Source: JBEKYD01 sp052148435 (GTDB taxonomy: Bacteria > Acidobacteriota > Terriglobia > Bryobacterales > Bryobacteraceae). From it: a DNA stretch of 64,000 nt. The stretch is taken from NCBI GenBank assembly GCA_052148435.1, contig JBKQIF010000055.1, forward strand, positions 1 through 64,000, given 5' to 3'. A program made the position numbers and the translations under genes. Within the stretch, counting starts at the first letter, position 1. The number at the start of each line of letters is the position of its first letter. Under the pieces are notes generated by a model, which was given only the letters and a program-made list of their open reading frames with translations, made no database searches and was not told where the DNA came from. Below, in pieces: positions 1 to 9,773 of the stretch.

Positions 1-256
1 CCCAACCAATTGAAACCAAAGACAATCCCCCCGCCGGTCCAACGCTTCAGCAACCCACCGCCGCACCCGCAGACCCGGCTGAAAGCTGAGAGCCGACCGC
101 TAAAAGCTAGTAAATATAGGGAAAACAAACCACAACCCGAAAACACCCCAGCCTTCCGGCGCGTCACGTGTCTCGATTTGAGCGCACTTCGGACGCTTGG
201 TCGCGGCTGGCCCTCCCCCCACCCCGCCCACGAATCGGCTATCGTAACAGTCAGCT
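1..256. other. Intergenic region upstream of the Gfo/Idh gene
   Basis: No gene is supported here. A frame is open from about position 10 through the start of the next gene, but it is Pro/Arg-rich with no recognisable domain and overlaps the well-supported oxidoreductase in another frame. No clear sigma-70 promoter or strong ribosome binding site is visible before the ATG at 257. Confidence 0.5.
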
Positions 257-1579
257 ATGGAATCCAAGCAGAACTCCATCCCGCGCCGCGATCTGTTGGC
301 CGGAGCTGCCACCGCTCTGACCGCTTCTTTGTTCACCGGCAAGGTGAAAGGCGCCAACGACCGCATTTCGGTAGCCTTCATCGGCCTGGGTGCGATGGGC
401 TCCGGCAACCTGGGCTACGCCATGAAGGTGCCCGAGGTCGAGCCCGTTGCGGTTTGCGACATCTACCAGCCGCACCTCGAGCGCGCCGTCGCTGCCGCTA
501 AGAAGGGCGGCTTCCAGGTGAAGACGGTGAAGGACTTCCGCGAGATCCTGTCCGACAAATCCATCGACGCCGTCTGCATCTCCACCCCCGACCATTGGCA
601 TGCCTACATGGAGGTCGAGGCCTGCAAGGCCGGCAAGGACGTGTACGTGGAAAAGCCCTCCTGCACCTACGTGGACGAGGGCCGCAAGATGGTGGAGGCC
701 GCCCGCAAGTACAACCGCGTGGTGCAGGCCGGCACCATGCAGCGCTCCGGCGGCTACTTCCGCAAGGCGGCCGAACTGGTGGCTGCCGGCACCGTCGGCG
801 ACATCACTTTCTGCCACACCTTTCAGAGCGGCTCCGCCAAACGCGAGGGCTACGGCAACCCGCCCGACAGCGACCCGCCGCCCGATCTCGATTGGGACAT
901 GTGGCTCGGACCCGCGCCCCAGCGGCCCTTCAACCTCAACCGCTGGGGCGTGAAGGCCGCAACCTTTCCCACCTTCCGCTACTTTTGGGATTACGCCGGC
1001 GGCGCCATGACGGATTGGGGCGTCCACCTGATCGATCCCCTCCACCAGTGCTTCGGGGAAGTCATGCCCACCGCCGTGGTGGCGCTGGGCGACAAATTCT
1101 ACGTCCGCGACAATACCGAAACCCCCGATACCATGCAGGCTACCTTCTACTACCCCAAGTTCCTGGTCACCTACGAAAGCCGAACCTGCAATCCCTTGCC
1201 GCTGTTCGGCCGCAATCAAGGTGCCGGCACAACCATCCATGGCACCGAGGGCACCATCTTCGTCAACCGCAGCGGCTGCTGGGTGATTCCCAATCCCAAG
1301 TCGAAGCTCGCCGCGGCCGCCTGGGAGAACGACCAGGCAATGAGCGACATGAACGTGCCCCACTGGAAGAATTGGATCCAGTGCATCCGTACCCGCCAGA
1401 AGCCTGCCAGCGATATCGAAACCTGCGTCCGTTCGTCCACCGCCTGCCTGCTGGCCAACCTGTCGATGCGCTACCGCACCCGGCTGGACTGGAACGAGAC
1501 GGCGTGGACGGTAGACCAGGACGCTGCCAAGCCCGACCTTGCCGAACGCTATCGCAGCCCCTGGAAGCTGGAAGTCTGA
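257..1579 (+). CDS. Tat-exported Gfo/Idh/MocA-family oxidoreductase
   Basis: Predicted NAD(P)-dependent oxidoreductase of 440 residues, probably acting on a sugar, polyol or related compound; the substrate cannot be read from sequence. The N-terminus is a twin-arginine leader (R10-R11, then a hydrophobic stretch to about residue 26), so the enzyme is probably exported folded with its cofactor. The Rossmann glycine motif GLGAMGSG is at 43-50 and the family EKP motif at 132-134; residues from about 190 on form the substrate domain. ATG 257 keeps the leader whole. The next gene begins on top of this stop codon, which suggests co-transcription. Many exported Gfo/Idh enzymes are typical of Solibacter-like genomes. 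Confidence 0.93.
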   Translation: MESKQNSIPRRDLLAGAATALTASLFTGKVKGANDRISVAFIGLGAMGSGNLGYAMKVPEVEPVAVCDIYQPHLERAVAAAKKGGFQVKTVKDFREILSDKSIDAVCISTPDHWHAYMEVEACKAGKDVYVEKPSCTYVDEGRKMVEAARKYNRVVQAGTMQRSGGYFRKAAELVAAGTVGDITFCHTFQSGSAKREGYGNPPDSDPPPDLDWDMWLGPAPQRPFNLNRWGVKAATFPTFRYFWDYAGGAMTDWGVHLIDPLHQCFGEVMPTAVVALGDKFYVRDNTETPDTMQATFYYPKFLVTYESRTCNPLPLFGRNQGAGTTIHGTEGTIFVNRSGCWVIPNPKSKLAAAAWENDQAMSDMNVPHWKNWIQCIRTRQKPASDIETCVRSSTACLLANLSMRYRTRLDWNETAWTVDQDAAKPDLAERYRSPWKLEV

Positions 1580-2391
1580 CGCGGCTTTTTCTCATTTCCG
1601 CCCTCGCGCTCTGCCTGCCGCTTTGGCTCTCGGGCGCAACCGTCGATGGCGCCAAAGTGCATTGGACCTCGGCCGGAGACGCCCACCGCCTCCCCGTCGT
1701 TTTCGTGCACGGCTGGACCTGCGATGAAACCTCCTGGCAAGCCCAGGCGCCCGCGATCTCAAACGTTTATCGCGCCATCACGCTCGACCTGCCCGGCCAC
1801 GGCAGGAGCGACGCGCCCGGAGACGGCCGCTTCACCCTCGACCTGTTTGCCCGCGCCATCGAGGCCGTACGCCAGGAGGCCGGCGCCAATCGCGTCGTGC
1901 TGGTGGGCCACAGCATGGGCGTTCCGGTGGTGCGCCACTACGCCCGCATGTTCCCCGCCCGCACCAAGGCGCTGGTATTGGTGGACGGCGCCATCCTCAC
2001 GCCGGCCGAGGCCGCCAGCCGCGCCGGCTTCCCCCAGCGCATGGGGGGCCCCGGCGGGCGAAAATACCGCGAGCAGGCCATTCAAAGCATGTTCTCCAGC
2101 GCCACCACTCCCGAAGAGAAGCGGCATATCCTCTCCATGATGTTGGCCACGCCGGAAACCACCGCCGTGGGAGCCATCCACGTCATGCTGGAGCCTGCCG
2201 CAACCGACGACTACGTCCTGAGGCTGCCGGCGCTGGGCATTTTTTCCGGCAACGAAAGCCGCCCGTACATGACCACGCTCTTTCCCTTGATCGACTACCG
2301 CCAGGTCCCCGGCTCCGGGCATTTCATCATGATGGACAAGCCCGGGGAATTCAACCGCCTGCTGCTGGAATTCCTGAAAAAGCAAAAATGA
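1576..2391 (+). CDS. Alpha/beta hydrolase, probably secreted; start uncertain
   Basis: Serine hydrolase of the alpha/beta fold with unknown substrate. The oxyanion segment VFVHGWT, the nucleophile elbow VGHSMG (Ser near residue 114) and a late GSGHF segment supplying the catalytic His are visible. The frame stays open far upstream through the preceding gene, so the start must be inferred. No ATG lies before the catalytic core. The two candidates are CTG at 1576, which overlaps the previous TGA as CTGA and gives a good signal peptide (hydrophobic to about residue 20, ending LSGA), and GTG at 1657, which removes the signal. I prefer CTG 1576 because of the signal peptide and the GGAAG just upstream, but this is inference. 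Confidence 0.75.
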   Translation: MTRLFLISALALCLPLWLSGATVDGAKVHWTSAGDAHRLPVVFVHGWTCDETSWQAQAPAISNVYRAITLDLPGHGRSDAPGDGRFTLDLFARAIEAVRQEAGANRVVLVGHSMGVPVVRHYARMFPARTKALVLVDGAILTPAEAASRAGFPQRMGGPGGRKYREQAIQSMFSSATTPEEKRHILSMMLATPETTAVGAIHVMLEPAATDDYVLRLPALGIFSGNESRPYMTTLFPLIDYRQVPGSGHFIMMDKPGEFNRLLLEFLKKQK

Positions 2392-2439
2392 CCTGCCCCA
2401 CAAGCAAACACCCCATCCGTGTTCAAATAGGAACTCTCT

Positions 2440-3606
2440 ATGCCGTTTCGGGGTGTCGATTATTTTGGGGTGGATTCGCTTTTCACCGGGCAGGAACTGC
2501 TGGTGCGGCAAACGGCTCGACGCTTTGCCGAAGAGCGAATCGTGCCGCTCCTGCGGGATTGTTTCCGCGAGGCCCGCTTCCCCTCTGAGCTGATCGGGGA
2601 ATTTGCCGAGCTCGGCTTCCTCGGCGCCAACCTCGAAGGCTACGGCTGCCCCGGCATGAGCAACGTGGAATACGGCCTCATCATGCAGGAGATCGAGCGT
2701 GCCGATAGCGGCCTGCGCAGCTTCGTCAGCGTGCAGGGCGCGCTCGTCATGTACCCTATCTGGCGATACGGGTCGGACCTGCAAAAGGACCACTGGCTGC
2801 CGCTGCTGCAGAGCGGCCGCGCGGTCGGCTGTTTCGGGCTCACCGAGCCGGACTTCGGCTCCAATCCCGCCGCCATGCGCGCCACCGCGCGCCGCGACGG
2901 CGGCGACTGGATACTCAACGGCGAAAAGACCTGGATCACCAACGGCAGCATGGCCGACATCGCCGTGGTTTGGGCCCGGGCCGAAGAGGGTATTCTCGGC
3001 TTTCTGATCGAGCGCGGCGCCAAAGGCTATTCCACTTCCGACATCCACGGCAAATGGTCCATGCGCGCTTCGGTCACTTCCAGCCTGTCGATGGCCGATT
3101 GCCGCCTGCCGGACAGCGCCCGCCTGCCCGGCGCCACCGGGTTGAAAGCCCCCCTTTCCTGCCTTTCGCAAGCCCGCTTCGGCATCGGTTGGGGCGTGCT
3201 GGGCGCCGCCATGGATTGCTACGAAACCGCCCGCCAGTACGCCATCCTGCGCAAACAGTTCGACGGCCGCCCCATCGCCTCCCACCAGTTGGTGCAGGAA
3301 AAGCTGGCCTGGATGATCACCGAAATCACCAAAGCCCAGCTCCTGGCCGTGCAGGCCGGGCGTCTGAAGGACCAAGGCCGCCTGGAACCGGCACAAATCT
3401 CCATGCTCAAACGCAATAACGTGTCGATGGCGCTCGAGTGCGCCCGCTTGAGCCGCGATCTGCTGGGCGCCAACGGCATCACCGACGAATACCCGGTGAT
3501 GCGTCATCTTTGCAACCTCGAAAGCGTCAAGACCTACGAAGGAACCGATCACATCCACGCGCTGATCATCGGCGAAAAAGTGACGGGGGTGGCGGCTTAC
3601 CGGTGA
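2440..3606 (+). CDS. gcdH: Acyl-CoA dehydrogenase, glutaryl-CoA dehydrogenase type
   Basis: FAD-dependent acyl-CoA dehydrogenase of 388 residues, close to the usual length of glutaryl-CoA dehydrogenase, which oxidatively decarboxylates glutaryl-CoA to crotonyl-CoA in lysine and tryptophan breakdown. Family signatures include GCFGLTEPDFGSNP, GEKTWITNGS, RKQFDGRPIASHQLVQ and the C-terminal segment KTYEGTDHIH, whose Glu (about residue 367) aligns with the catalytic base. It starts with ATG 2440, 48 bases after the hydrolase, on the same strand. No electron-transfer flavoprotein or other lysine-degradation gene is adjacent, so substrate assignment within the acyl-CoA dehydrogenase superfamily rests on motif resemblance alone. 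Confidence 0.88.
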   Translation: MPFRGVDYFGVDSLFTGQELLVRQTARRFAEERIVPLLRDCFREARFPSELIGEFAELGFLGANLEGYGCPGMSNVEYGLIMQEIERADSGLRSFVSVQGALVMYPIWRYGSDLQKDHWLPLLQSGRAVGCFGLTEPDFGSNPAAMRATARRDGGDWILNGEKTWITNGSMADIAVVWARAEEGILGFLIERGAKGYSTSDIHGKWSMRASVTSSLSMADCRLPDSARLPGATGLKAPLSCLSQARFGIGWGVLGAAMDCYETARQYAILRKQFDGRPIASHQLVQEKLAWMITEITKAQLLAVQAGRLKDQGRLEPAQISMLKRNNVSMALECARLSRDLLGANGITDEYPVMRHLCNLESVKTYEGTDHIHALIIGEKVTGVAAYR

Positions 3607-3607
3607 T

Positions 3608-3630
3608 GGTGGCGCAGGCGTCAGCCTGCG
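3608..3630. repeat. Short palindromic repeat (family C)
   Basis: A GGTGGCGCAGGC half followed by a hairpin CGCAGGC-GTCA-GCCTGCG lies directly after the acyl-CoA dehydrogenase stop. Related sequence occurs at 26516-26560 and twice at 47481-47547, always just 3' of a gene. It could act as a weak transcript-end structure. Confidence 0.6.
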
Positions 3631-3661
3631 GAATGCCCTACAAGGTGTTTTAGATAAACAC

Positions 3662-5704
3662 ATGCTCTTATACGCACTCACAATCCTGGCGAGCGCCTTC
3701 CTGCTGTTTCAGGTCGAGCCCATCATCGCCAAGATCATTCTTCCCTGGTTCGGCGGGTCGGCGGCTGTCTGGACCGTCAGCCTGCTCTTCTTTCAGCTCG
3801 CCTTACTGGCCGGTTACCTCTATGCCCACGCCAGCGTGCGCTATTTGAAGCCGCGCGCCCAGATGGTGGTCCACGTGGGGCTGCTCGCCGTGAGCCTGCT
3901 GGCGTTGCCCATCTATCCGCGCGAGGCCTGGAAGCCGGGCCCCGGCGAAGACCCCACCTTCGGGATTCTGCGCCTGTTGACGGTTACCGTCGGCTTGACG
4001 TTTTTTCTGCTCTCCACCACCGCCCCGCTGGTGCAGGCCTGGTACGCCCGCCGCTTTCAGGGAGCTGTGCCCTATCGCCTCTACGCTCTGTCCAACGCCG
4101 GATCGATGCTGGCTCTGCTCAGCTACCCGGTGCTGGTGGAACCGCTGCTTACCACCCGCCAACAGACATCCATGTGGTCCTGGGCTTATGCCGGGTTCCT
4201 GGCTGTGTGTGTCGCCGCGGCCCTGCGCTCGGGCGCCGGCGCCGGCGAGCCGCTTTCGGCCGCCACCGACGCCGCCGCGGTGGTTCGCCCCGGCCCACGC
4301 CTGTACGCGCAATGGCTGGCGCTGCCGGCCTGCGCCTCCGTGCTGCTGCTCGCCATCACCAACCATCTATCGCAGAATGTCGCGGCGATCCCCTTTCTGT
4401 GGGTCCTGCCGCTCAGCCTCTACCTGCTCTCGTTCATCCTGTGTTTTGAGAGCAGCGGATGGTATCGGCGTAATCCCTACCTACAGCTTCTAGCCGTCGC
4501 CCTGGGCAGCATGGCCTACGCCATTGGCGCGGACCTGGGGGGCAACCTGAATATCAAGGTTCTGGTAACGCTGTTTTCCCTCGGCCTGTTTACCTGCTGC
4601 ATGGTATGCCACGGTGAGCTGGCGGAGCTGAAACCGCACCCGCGCTACCTCACCCACTACTACCTCATGATCTCGGCCGGCGGCGCTCTAGGGGGAATCA
4701 TCGTCGGTCTGGTGGCGCCCAAACTGCTCGACGGCTACTATGAATTGCCGCTGGGCCTGGTATTCAACGCCGTCCTCATCGTCACCGTGCTCAAGCTGGA
4801 TTCGAGCCTCACATGGTTCCGCAAATGGTGGCAGCCGGCGCCTCTGGCCGCCGTCGTACTCACCCTGGCCCTGGCGGTATTTGTCGGGTTGCAGATCCGC
4901 AATTCCCTGGCCGACGTCCGTCTCCGGGTGCGCAACTTCTACGGCGAGCTGACGGTGAAGGATAGCGGGCCGCCCACCGATCTCGACGCTACTCGCAGCC
5001 TCACCCACGGCACCATCAATCATGGCGAGCAGTTTCTGAATCCCGCCAAACGCGACCTGCCCACCACCTACTACGGCAAGAACACCGGCATTGGCGTGGC
5101 CATCCGCTCTAAGGGGAAAACCGCCGCCGTCCGCGTGGGCGTAATCGGCCTGGGCACCGGAACCATAGCCGCTTATGCCCGCCCGGGCGACTACTACCGC
5201 TACTACGAAATCAATCCCCTGGTCTTATGGATTGCGCACACCCAGTTCACTTTCCTGGCCAATTGCAAAGGCAAGGTCGAAGTGGCCATGGGCGATGCCC
5301 GCCTCTCGCTGGAACGGGAATCCCCGGAGAACTTCGACGTGGTGGCCGTGGACGCCTTTTCCGGCGACGCCATTCCCATTCACCTCCTCACCCGTCAAGC
5401 CATGGACCTTTATTTCCATCACCTTCGGCCCAACGGAATCCTGGCTGTCCATATTTCCAACCGCTATCTGGATTTGCAACCGGTGCTCGCGGGGGAAACC
5501 AACGCCACCGGCCGCGTGGCGCGCGTGGTGGATACCGAAGACGACGATTCCGCGGACGTCTTCGGCGCCACCTGGGTGCTGGTTACAACGCCGGCGGCCG
5601 GCTTCGATGGCGATATTCTGAAAAGTTCCACGGAAATTCAACCGGCTCGAAAAGTGCGCCTCTGGACCGACGACTACAGCAATCTATTCCGGATCTTGAA
5701 ATAG
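3662..5704 (+). CDS. Fused membrane/spermidine-synthase-like protein
   Basis: Protein of 680 residues joining a multi-pass membrane region (about residues 1-420, starting LYALTILASAFLLFQVEPI) to a spermidine-synthase-fold methyltransferase-like domain (about 470-680). The soluble domain has the nucleotide-binding segment GVIGLGTGT and the polyamine-synthase motif VVAVDAFSGDAIP. Homologues are annotated fused MFS/spermidine synthase. Whether this type makes polyamines is doubtful in general, because many act in unknown reactions. ATG 3662 begins directly with the first membrane segment. The gene stands alone; no S-adenosylmethionine decarboxylase is nearby. Confidence 0.85.
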   Translation: MLLYALTILASAFLLFQVEPIIAKIILPWFGGSAAVWTVSLLFFQLALLAGYLYAHASVRYLKPRAQMVVHVGLLAVSLLALPIYPREAWKPGPGEDPTFGILRLLTVTVGLTFFLLSTTAPLVQAWYARRFQGAVPYRLYALSNAGSMLALLSYPVLVEPLLTTRQQTSMWSWAYAGFLAVCVAAALRSGAGAGEPLSAATDAAAVVRPGPRLYAQWLALPACASVLLLAITNHLSQNVAAIPFLWVLPLSLYLLSFILCFESSGWYRRNPYLQLLAVALGSMAYAIGADLGGNLNIKVLVTLFSLGLFTCCMVCHGELAELKPHPRYLTHYYLMISAGGALGGIIVGLVAPKLLDGYYELPLGLVFNAVLIVTVLKLDSSLTWFRKWWQPAPLAAVVLTLALAVFVGLQIRNSLADVRLRVRNFYGELTVKDSGPPTDLDATRSLTHGTINHGEQFLNPAKRDLPTTYYGKNTGIGVAIRSKGKTAAVRVGVIGLGTGTIAAYARPGDYYRYYEINPLVLWIAHTQFTFLANCKGKVEVAMGDARLSLERESPENFDVVAVDAFSGDAIPIHLLTRQAMDLYFHHLRPNGILAVHISNRYLDLQPVLAGETNATGRVARVVDTEDDDSADVFGATWVLVTTPAAGFDGDILKSSTEIQPARKVRLWTDDYSNLFRILK

Positions 5705-5810
5705 CTGTACAATTAAGAACAGCGCGTCCCCGCTCATTTAGAGAAAATGAGAGGCTGCAGTCCGCTTTCCACCGGGCTGTGTTATATCATCAAACAGGCT
5801 GAGGTCTACA

Positions 5811-8800
5811 ATGGACGCCACAAGAACCCACCTAAATCGAATTGCATTCATCTTCCTGACACTTGCGCTGGCGATCGCCGCGCCCTGGAGCGCCCAGGCA
5901 CAACCGGCGTTCACGCAGTCGAACTATCAAGTCACGCTGTCCTCGACCGGCTCGTCGGTGAACATCGCAGGCACGGCGGATTCCAGCAGCCCCTCGAACC
6001 CCATCACCTTCACTGCGTCGTCGATCGCCTATAGCAGCAACTCCTTTGTCAACGGCGTGCCGCGTCCATGGCTGCAGGTGGGTAGCGACCGCACGTGCGC
6101 CGGCACCAGCTCTATCGGATATCAAACCCCCGTCACGATCCCGCTAAACGTTGGCTGTTACGGGCAGAGCGGTGGGCTCTCAACGGGAACATACCAGGCC
6201 CAGGTGACCCTGACCCCCACCTCGTCCGCCATCGCGCAGGCTTTCATTACGGTCACTTTCACGATTGGCTCCGGAAGCGGGAGCAACGGCGGCATCACAG
6301 CCTCCCCGAGCAGCGTCACATGGTCTGCCCCGGTGGGCTCCTCCACCTCCACCACGCTGACGCTGTCCACCAACAACACCACCAGCATCACCTATTCCAC
6401 ATCCGCGCAACCGGCGTCATGGTTGAGCGTTGCTCCCACGCTCGGGCTGGTGTCGGCTAATTCGCCCGCGACCCTTTACCTCTACTTCAATGCGGGCGCC
6501 GTCACTAGCGCCACGACCCTCCAAACCACGATCTACATCAATTACAACACCACCTCGCTGCCCGTTACGGTAACGTTTTACGTCGGCGGCGGCGGCAGCG
6601 GCGCGCTGGTCCTGTCGCCCAGCACGGTGAGCTGGAACTACGCCACCGGAAGCAGCCTGCCCAGTTCCTCGTTGGTGAACATCTTTTACTCCTCGGCTCC
6701 TTACTATGGCCTGACCTTTAGCGGCAGCCCTCTATTTCTGTCCGTCAACGGCTATACCGGCAGCACGGGGAACACCACTTTTCCGTTTGCAACTTACGGA
6801 ACTACCCTCACTTTGGTGCCCAACAGCGCGGTCATACCGACCCTCGCCACCGGAACTTATTACAACTACATTACGGTCACCGAAAGCAACGGGCAGTCGG
6901 CGACACTGACGGCGACCCTGACGGTAAACTCAAGCTCTTCGAACTCGAACGGGATTCTTACGATCTCGCCGGACCCGATCCAGCTCAACGGGGTTTACCT
7001 CGGCTCGACCGTGTCCGCTCCGATCACGGTCACGAGCACGCTGTCCGGCACTCTCGCGCTCGCTGTCAGTGGGCAGAACCTGTCGATCTCAAGCTCGGCA
7101 TCGATTGCGTCCAGTCAGACGCTGAATATGTCGATTTCGGCCAATCAGCCGATCACTTTGTACGTAATCGGCGCGCCGATTACGACCTCGGGTTCGCTCG
7201 GGGTGGGCACTTATGGCGGGTCGGTCACGGCGACCGTCAATGGCTCCAACGAGCTCCAAATCCCGACCACGTTCACGATTTCCAATAACGGCGGCGGCAC
7301 CGGCACCAGCGGCGCCACGGTGGCGCCATCCACCTTCCAGTTCAATTTCGAGCAGGGAACCACCACGCTCGAGCCGCAGTCCCTGTCCATCAATGGCACC
7401 ACGGGCGGCTCGGATACCTATTCGATTTCCAACCCGAGCGCCAGTTGGCTGGAGATCGGCCCTTCGGTGGGTCCGGCGCCGGCAATCGTAGCCCTCTACG
7501 TGGTGGGCCCCAACTCCCTGCCGGTGGGCACCAGCTCCGCATATTTCACCGTCACCACCACGATTGGCGGTTACACCACCTCGGTACAGGTAACGGTGAA
7601 CATCCAGATAACCGCGAGCGGGGTCCCCGTGCTGGTGGCGCAAACCAGCAATGGCGGATCGATCAATCTCCAATATACGGGTGGCTCGGCGAACCCCGGG
7701 GCGCAAAGCCTGTATTTATCGGCCAGCGACGGTTCGGCGCAGACGTTTACCGCCACGGCGTCCGCCAGTTGGATCACCTTGAGCGCGACCACCGGCACCA
7801 CCCCCGCCAGTCTGTCCGCCTCGCTGAATGTGTCCGCGCTTCCCAACGGAGTCAACAGCGGCTACATCACGATCACCGGGAACTTCGGCACAGCCACTGT
7901 TCCGGTGGAGGTCTATGTTACGGCGTCCACCACTTCCAGCACCGGCGTGCTGACGCTGAGCAGGTCGTCGCTGAGCTTCGACGCGGTCTACGCCAGTAAC
8001 GCGCCCAGCTCCCAGACGCTCACCGTGAGCACCACCACCCCCACCAGCTTTAGCGCGTCGGCGTCGGGCACGTCCGGCGGCGTCACCTGGCTGACCATCT
8101 CGCCATCCGGCAGCCTGTCCACCAACCAGACACTCACGGTTTCCGTGAACCAGTCCGGCCTTCCGCTCGGAACTTACAGCGGTTACATCTCCCTGGCCAC
8201 TACCAGCGGCACGCAAACCGTCCCGGTGACCCTGTACGTTACCGTCACGTCCACGACGGCGCTGACCATTTCGCCCGCATCGCTCTCGTTCAGCTTCACC
8301 ACCGGAGGATCGACGCCCGGCGCCCAGACGGTTACCGTTACCTCAGGGGGATCGAGCCCCGTCACCTTCACTCTTGCCGAAAGCGTGACCAGTGGAAGCG
8401 GCTGGCTGGTCCTCACGACCACCGCGGGCAACGCCATCGCCAGCGGCACCAACGAAACCACCGGCTTCTCTTTCCTGGCTTATGCCAACCCCACTGGCTT
8501 GGCGGCCGGCACCTACGTCGCGAGCATCACGGTGACGCCGGCCGGCGGCAGCACGCTTTCCATCCCGGTGACGTTGACGGTGACCGGCGGCTCCACGGTC
8601 TCGGCTACTCCGTCCTCGCTGAACTTCAGTTATCAGGTCGGCGGCAGCAACCCGGCCGCGCAGTCCATATCGGCGGCCGGCGCGAGCGGGGCCGCTCTGG
8701 CGTTTACCGCAACCGCCACCAGCACCGGCAACTGGCTGACGGTGACGCCCACCTCCGGCAATACCCCGGCCACCCTGGCGGTAACCGTTGCGCCCTCCAG

Positions 8801-9635
8801 CCTGACCGCCGGCGCCTACACCGGCACCATCGTGGTGGCCGGCTCCGGTTCCGCCGGCGGCAGCACCACGATCACAGTCACTTTGACGGTCACGGCTCCC
8901 TTGCCCACGATTACCGCGGTGGTGAACGGGGCCAGCTTCGCCGGCGGCAAAATCGCGCCGGGCGAAATCGTCACCATCGGCGGGTCGAACCTCGGGCCGG
9001 TGAACGGGCTGGGCCTGACGCTCACTTCCACCGGCACGGTTTCGACTTCGCTGGGCAACGTATCCGTGTCTTTCAACGGCTACGCCGCCCCGCTGATCTA
9101 CGTCAGCCAGACCCAGATCAATTGCGTGGTGCCTTACGAAGTGGCCGCGCTGGTCAACCCGTTCGTGCAGGTGACCTACGCCGGCCAGGCCTCGAACGCT
9201 TATTCGCTGAGTGCCGGGGCTACCGCTCCCGGCATCTTCACCCAAAACGGCCAGGGTTCCGGACCGGGCGCGGTACTCAACACCTCCGGCACGGTTAACG
9301 GGCCGGGCAGCCCGGCAGCCAAGGGCAGCGCCATCGTCATTTATATGACGGGTGAAGGCCAGACCAGCCCCGCCGGCGTGACCGGGTCGGTGACCGCGGT
9401 CAATACCTCGTCCAAAGGTCCACTGACCCCGCAACCCCTCTTACTGGTCGCCGTCACCATCGGCGGCCAGCCCGCCACGGTGCAATTCTACGGCGAGGCC
9501 CCCGGCCTGGTGGCCGGAGTCATGCAAGTCAACGTAATCGTCCCGGCGGCCGCATCGTCCGGAGTCCCGAACGCGCTGGTAGTTTCCGTCGGCGGAAATC
9601 CCAGCCAAACGGGCGTTACGGTTGCGGTGCAATAA
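5811..9635 (+). CDS. Giant secreted Ig/BACON-like repeat protein with Solibacter C-terminal domain
   Basis: Exported protein of 1274 residues. A Sec signal peptide (hydrophobic residues about 12-28, ending AQAQ) is followed by roughly ten beta-rich modules of 85-100 residues, each Ser/Thr/Gly-rich with recurring elements such as 'SWL..v.p..G..P', 'LP.GTY.G.I.V' and 'PVTLYVTV'. These resemble BACON or Ig-like cell-surface modules. The last 240 residues carry the Solibacter uncharacterised C-terminal domain, with GASFAGGKIAPGEIVTIGG, QTQINCVVPYE and VIYMTGEGQT. The role is unknown, probably an extracellular or surface structural or binding protein. Low-complexity Thr/Ser codon use is expected for this class. 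A perfect inverted repeat follows the stop. Confidence 0.9.
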   Translation: MDATRTHLNRIAFIFLTLALAIAAPWSAQAQPAFTQSNYQVTLSSTGSSVNIAGTADSSSPSNPITFTASSIAYSSNSFVNGVPRPWLQVGSDRTCAGTSSIGYQTPVTIPLNVGCYGQSGGLSTGTYQAQVTLTPTSSAIAQAFITVTFTIGSGSGSNGGITASPSSVTWSAPVGSSTSTTLTLSTNNTTSITYSTSAQPASWLSVAPTLGLVSANSPATLYLYFNAGAVTSATTLQTTIYINYNTTSLPVTVTFYVGGGGSGALVLSPSTVSWNYATGSSLPSSSLVNIFYSSAPYYGLTFSGSPLFLSVNGYTGSTGNTTFPFATYGTTLTLVPNSAVIPTLATGTYYNYITVTESNGQSATLTATLTVNSSSSNSNGILTISPDPIQLNGVYLGSTVSAPITVTSTLSGTLALAVSGQNLSISSSASIASSQTLNMSISANQPITLYVIGAPITTSGSLGVGTYGGSVTATVNGSNELQIPTTFTISNNGGGTGTSGATVAPSTFQFNFEQGTTTLEPQSLSINGTTGGSDTYSISNPSASWLEIGPSVGPAPAIVALYVVGPNSLPVGTSSAYFTVTTTIGGYTTSVQVTVNIQITASGVPVLVAQTSNGGSINLQYTGGSANPGAQSLYLSASDGSAQTFTATASASWITLSATTGTTPASLSASLNVSALPNGVNSGYITITGNFGTATVPVEVYVTASTTSSTGVLTLSRSSLSFDAVYASNAPSSQTLTVSTTTPTSFSASASGTSGGVTWLTISPSGSLSTNQTLTVSVNQSGLPLGTYSGYISLATTSGTQTVPVTLYVTVTSTTALTISPASLSFSFTTGGSTPGAQTVTVTSGGSSPVTFTLAESVTSGSGWLVLTTTAGNAIASGTNETTGFSFLAYANPTGLAAGTYVASITVTPAGGSTLSIPVTLTVTGGSTVSATPSSLNFSYQVGGSNPAAQSISAAGASGAALAFTATATSTGNWLTVTPTSGNTPATLAVTVAPSSLTAGAYTGTIVVAGSGSAGGSTTITVTLTVTAPLPTITAVVNGASFAGGKIAPGEIVTIGGSNLGPVNGLGLTLTSTGTVSTSLGNVSVSFNGYAAPLIYVSQTQINCVVPYEVAALVNPFVQVTYAGQASNAYSLSAGATAPGIFTQNGQGSGPGAVLNTSGTVNGPGSPAAKGSAIVIYMTGEGQTSPAGVTGSVTAVNTSSKGPLTPQPLLLVAVTIGGQPATVQFYGEAPGLVAGVMQVNVIVPAAASSGVPNALVVSVGGNPSQTGVTVAVQ

Positions 9636-9642
9636 GAAATAG

Positions 9643-9700
9643 AGCCACAGATGAACACAGATTTAGGAAGTAAAGGATTTATCGGTGTTCATCTGTGGCT
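9643..9700 (+). terminator. 16-bp perfect inverted repeat after the giant protein
   Basis: The arms AGCCACAGATGAACAC (9643-9658) and GTGTTCATCTGTGGCT (9685-9700) are perfect complements with a 26-base loop, followed by a T-rich stretch at 9705-9714. It lies just after the stop at 9635. It may act as a terminator; the sequence also looks like a widespread dispersed palindrome, so a mobile-repeat origin is possible. Confidence 0.65.
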
Positions 9701-9773
9701 GGAATTTGATTTTTCAGAACTTCTCCGGACTGTTCCCCTGCACGTTCTTGGCTCTCGGTGCGTCTGACTTTGT

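Noticed and set aside
10..501. Open frame across the 5' end of the window
   Set aside because: Pro/Arg-rich, no domain, and overlaps the oxidoreductase in another frame.
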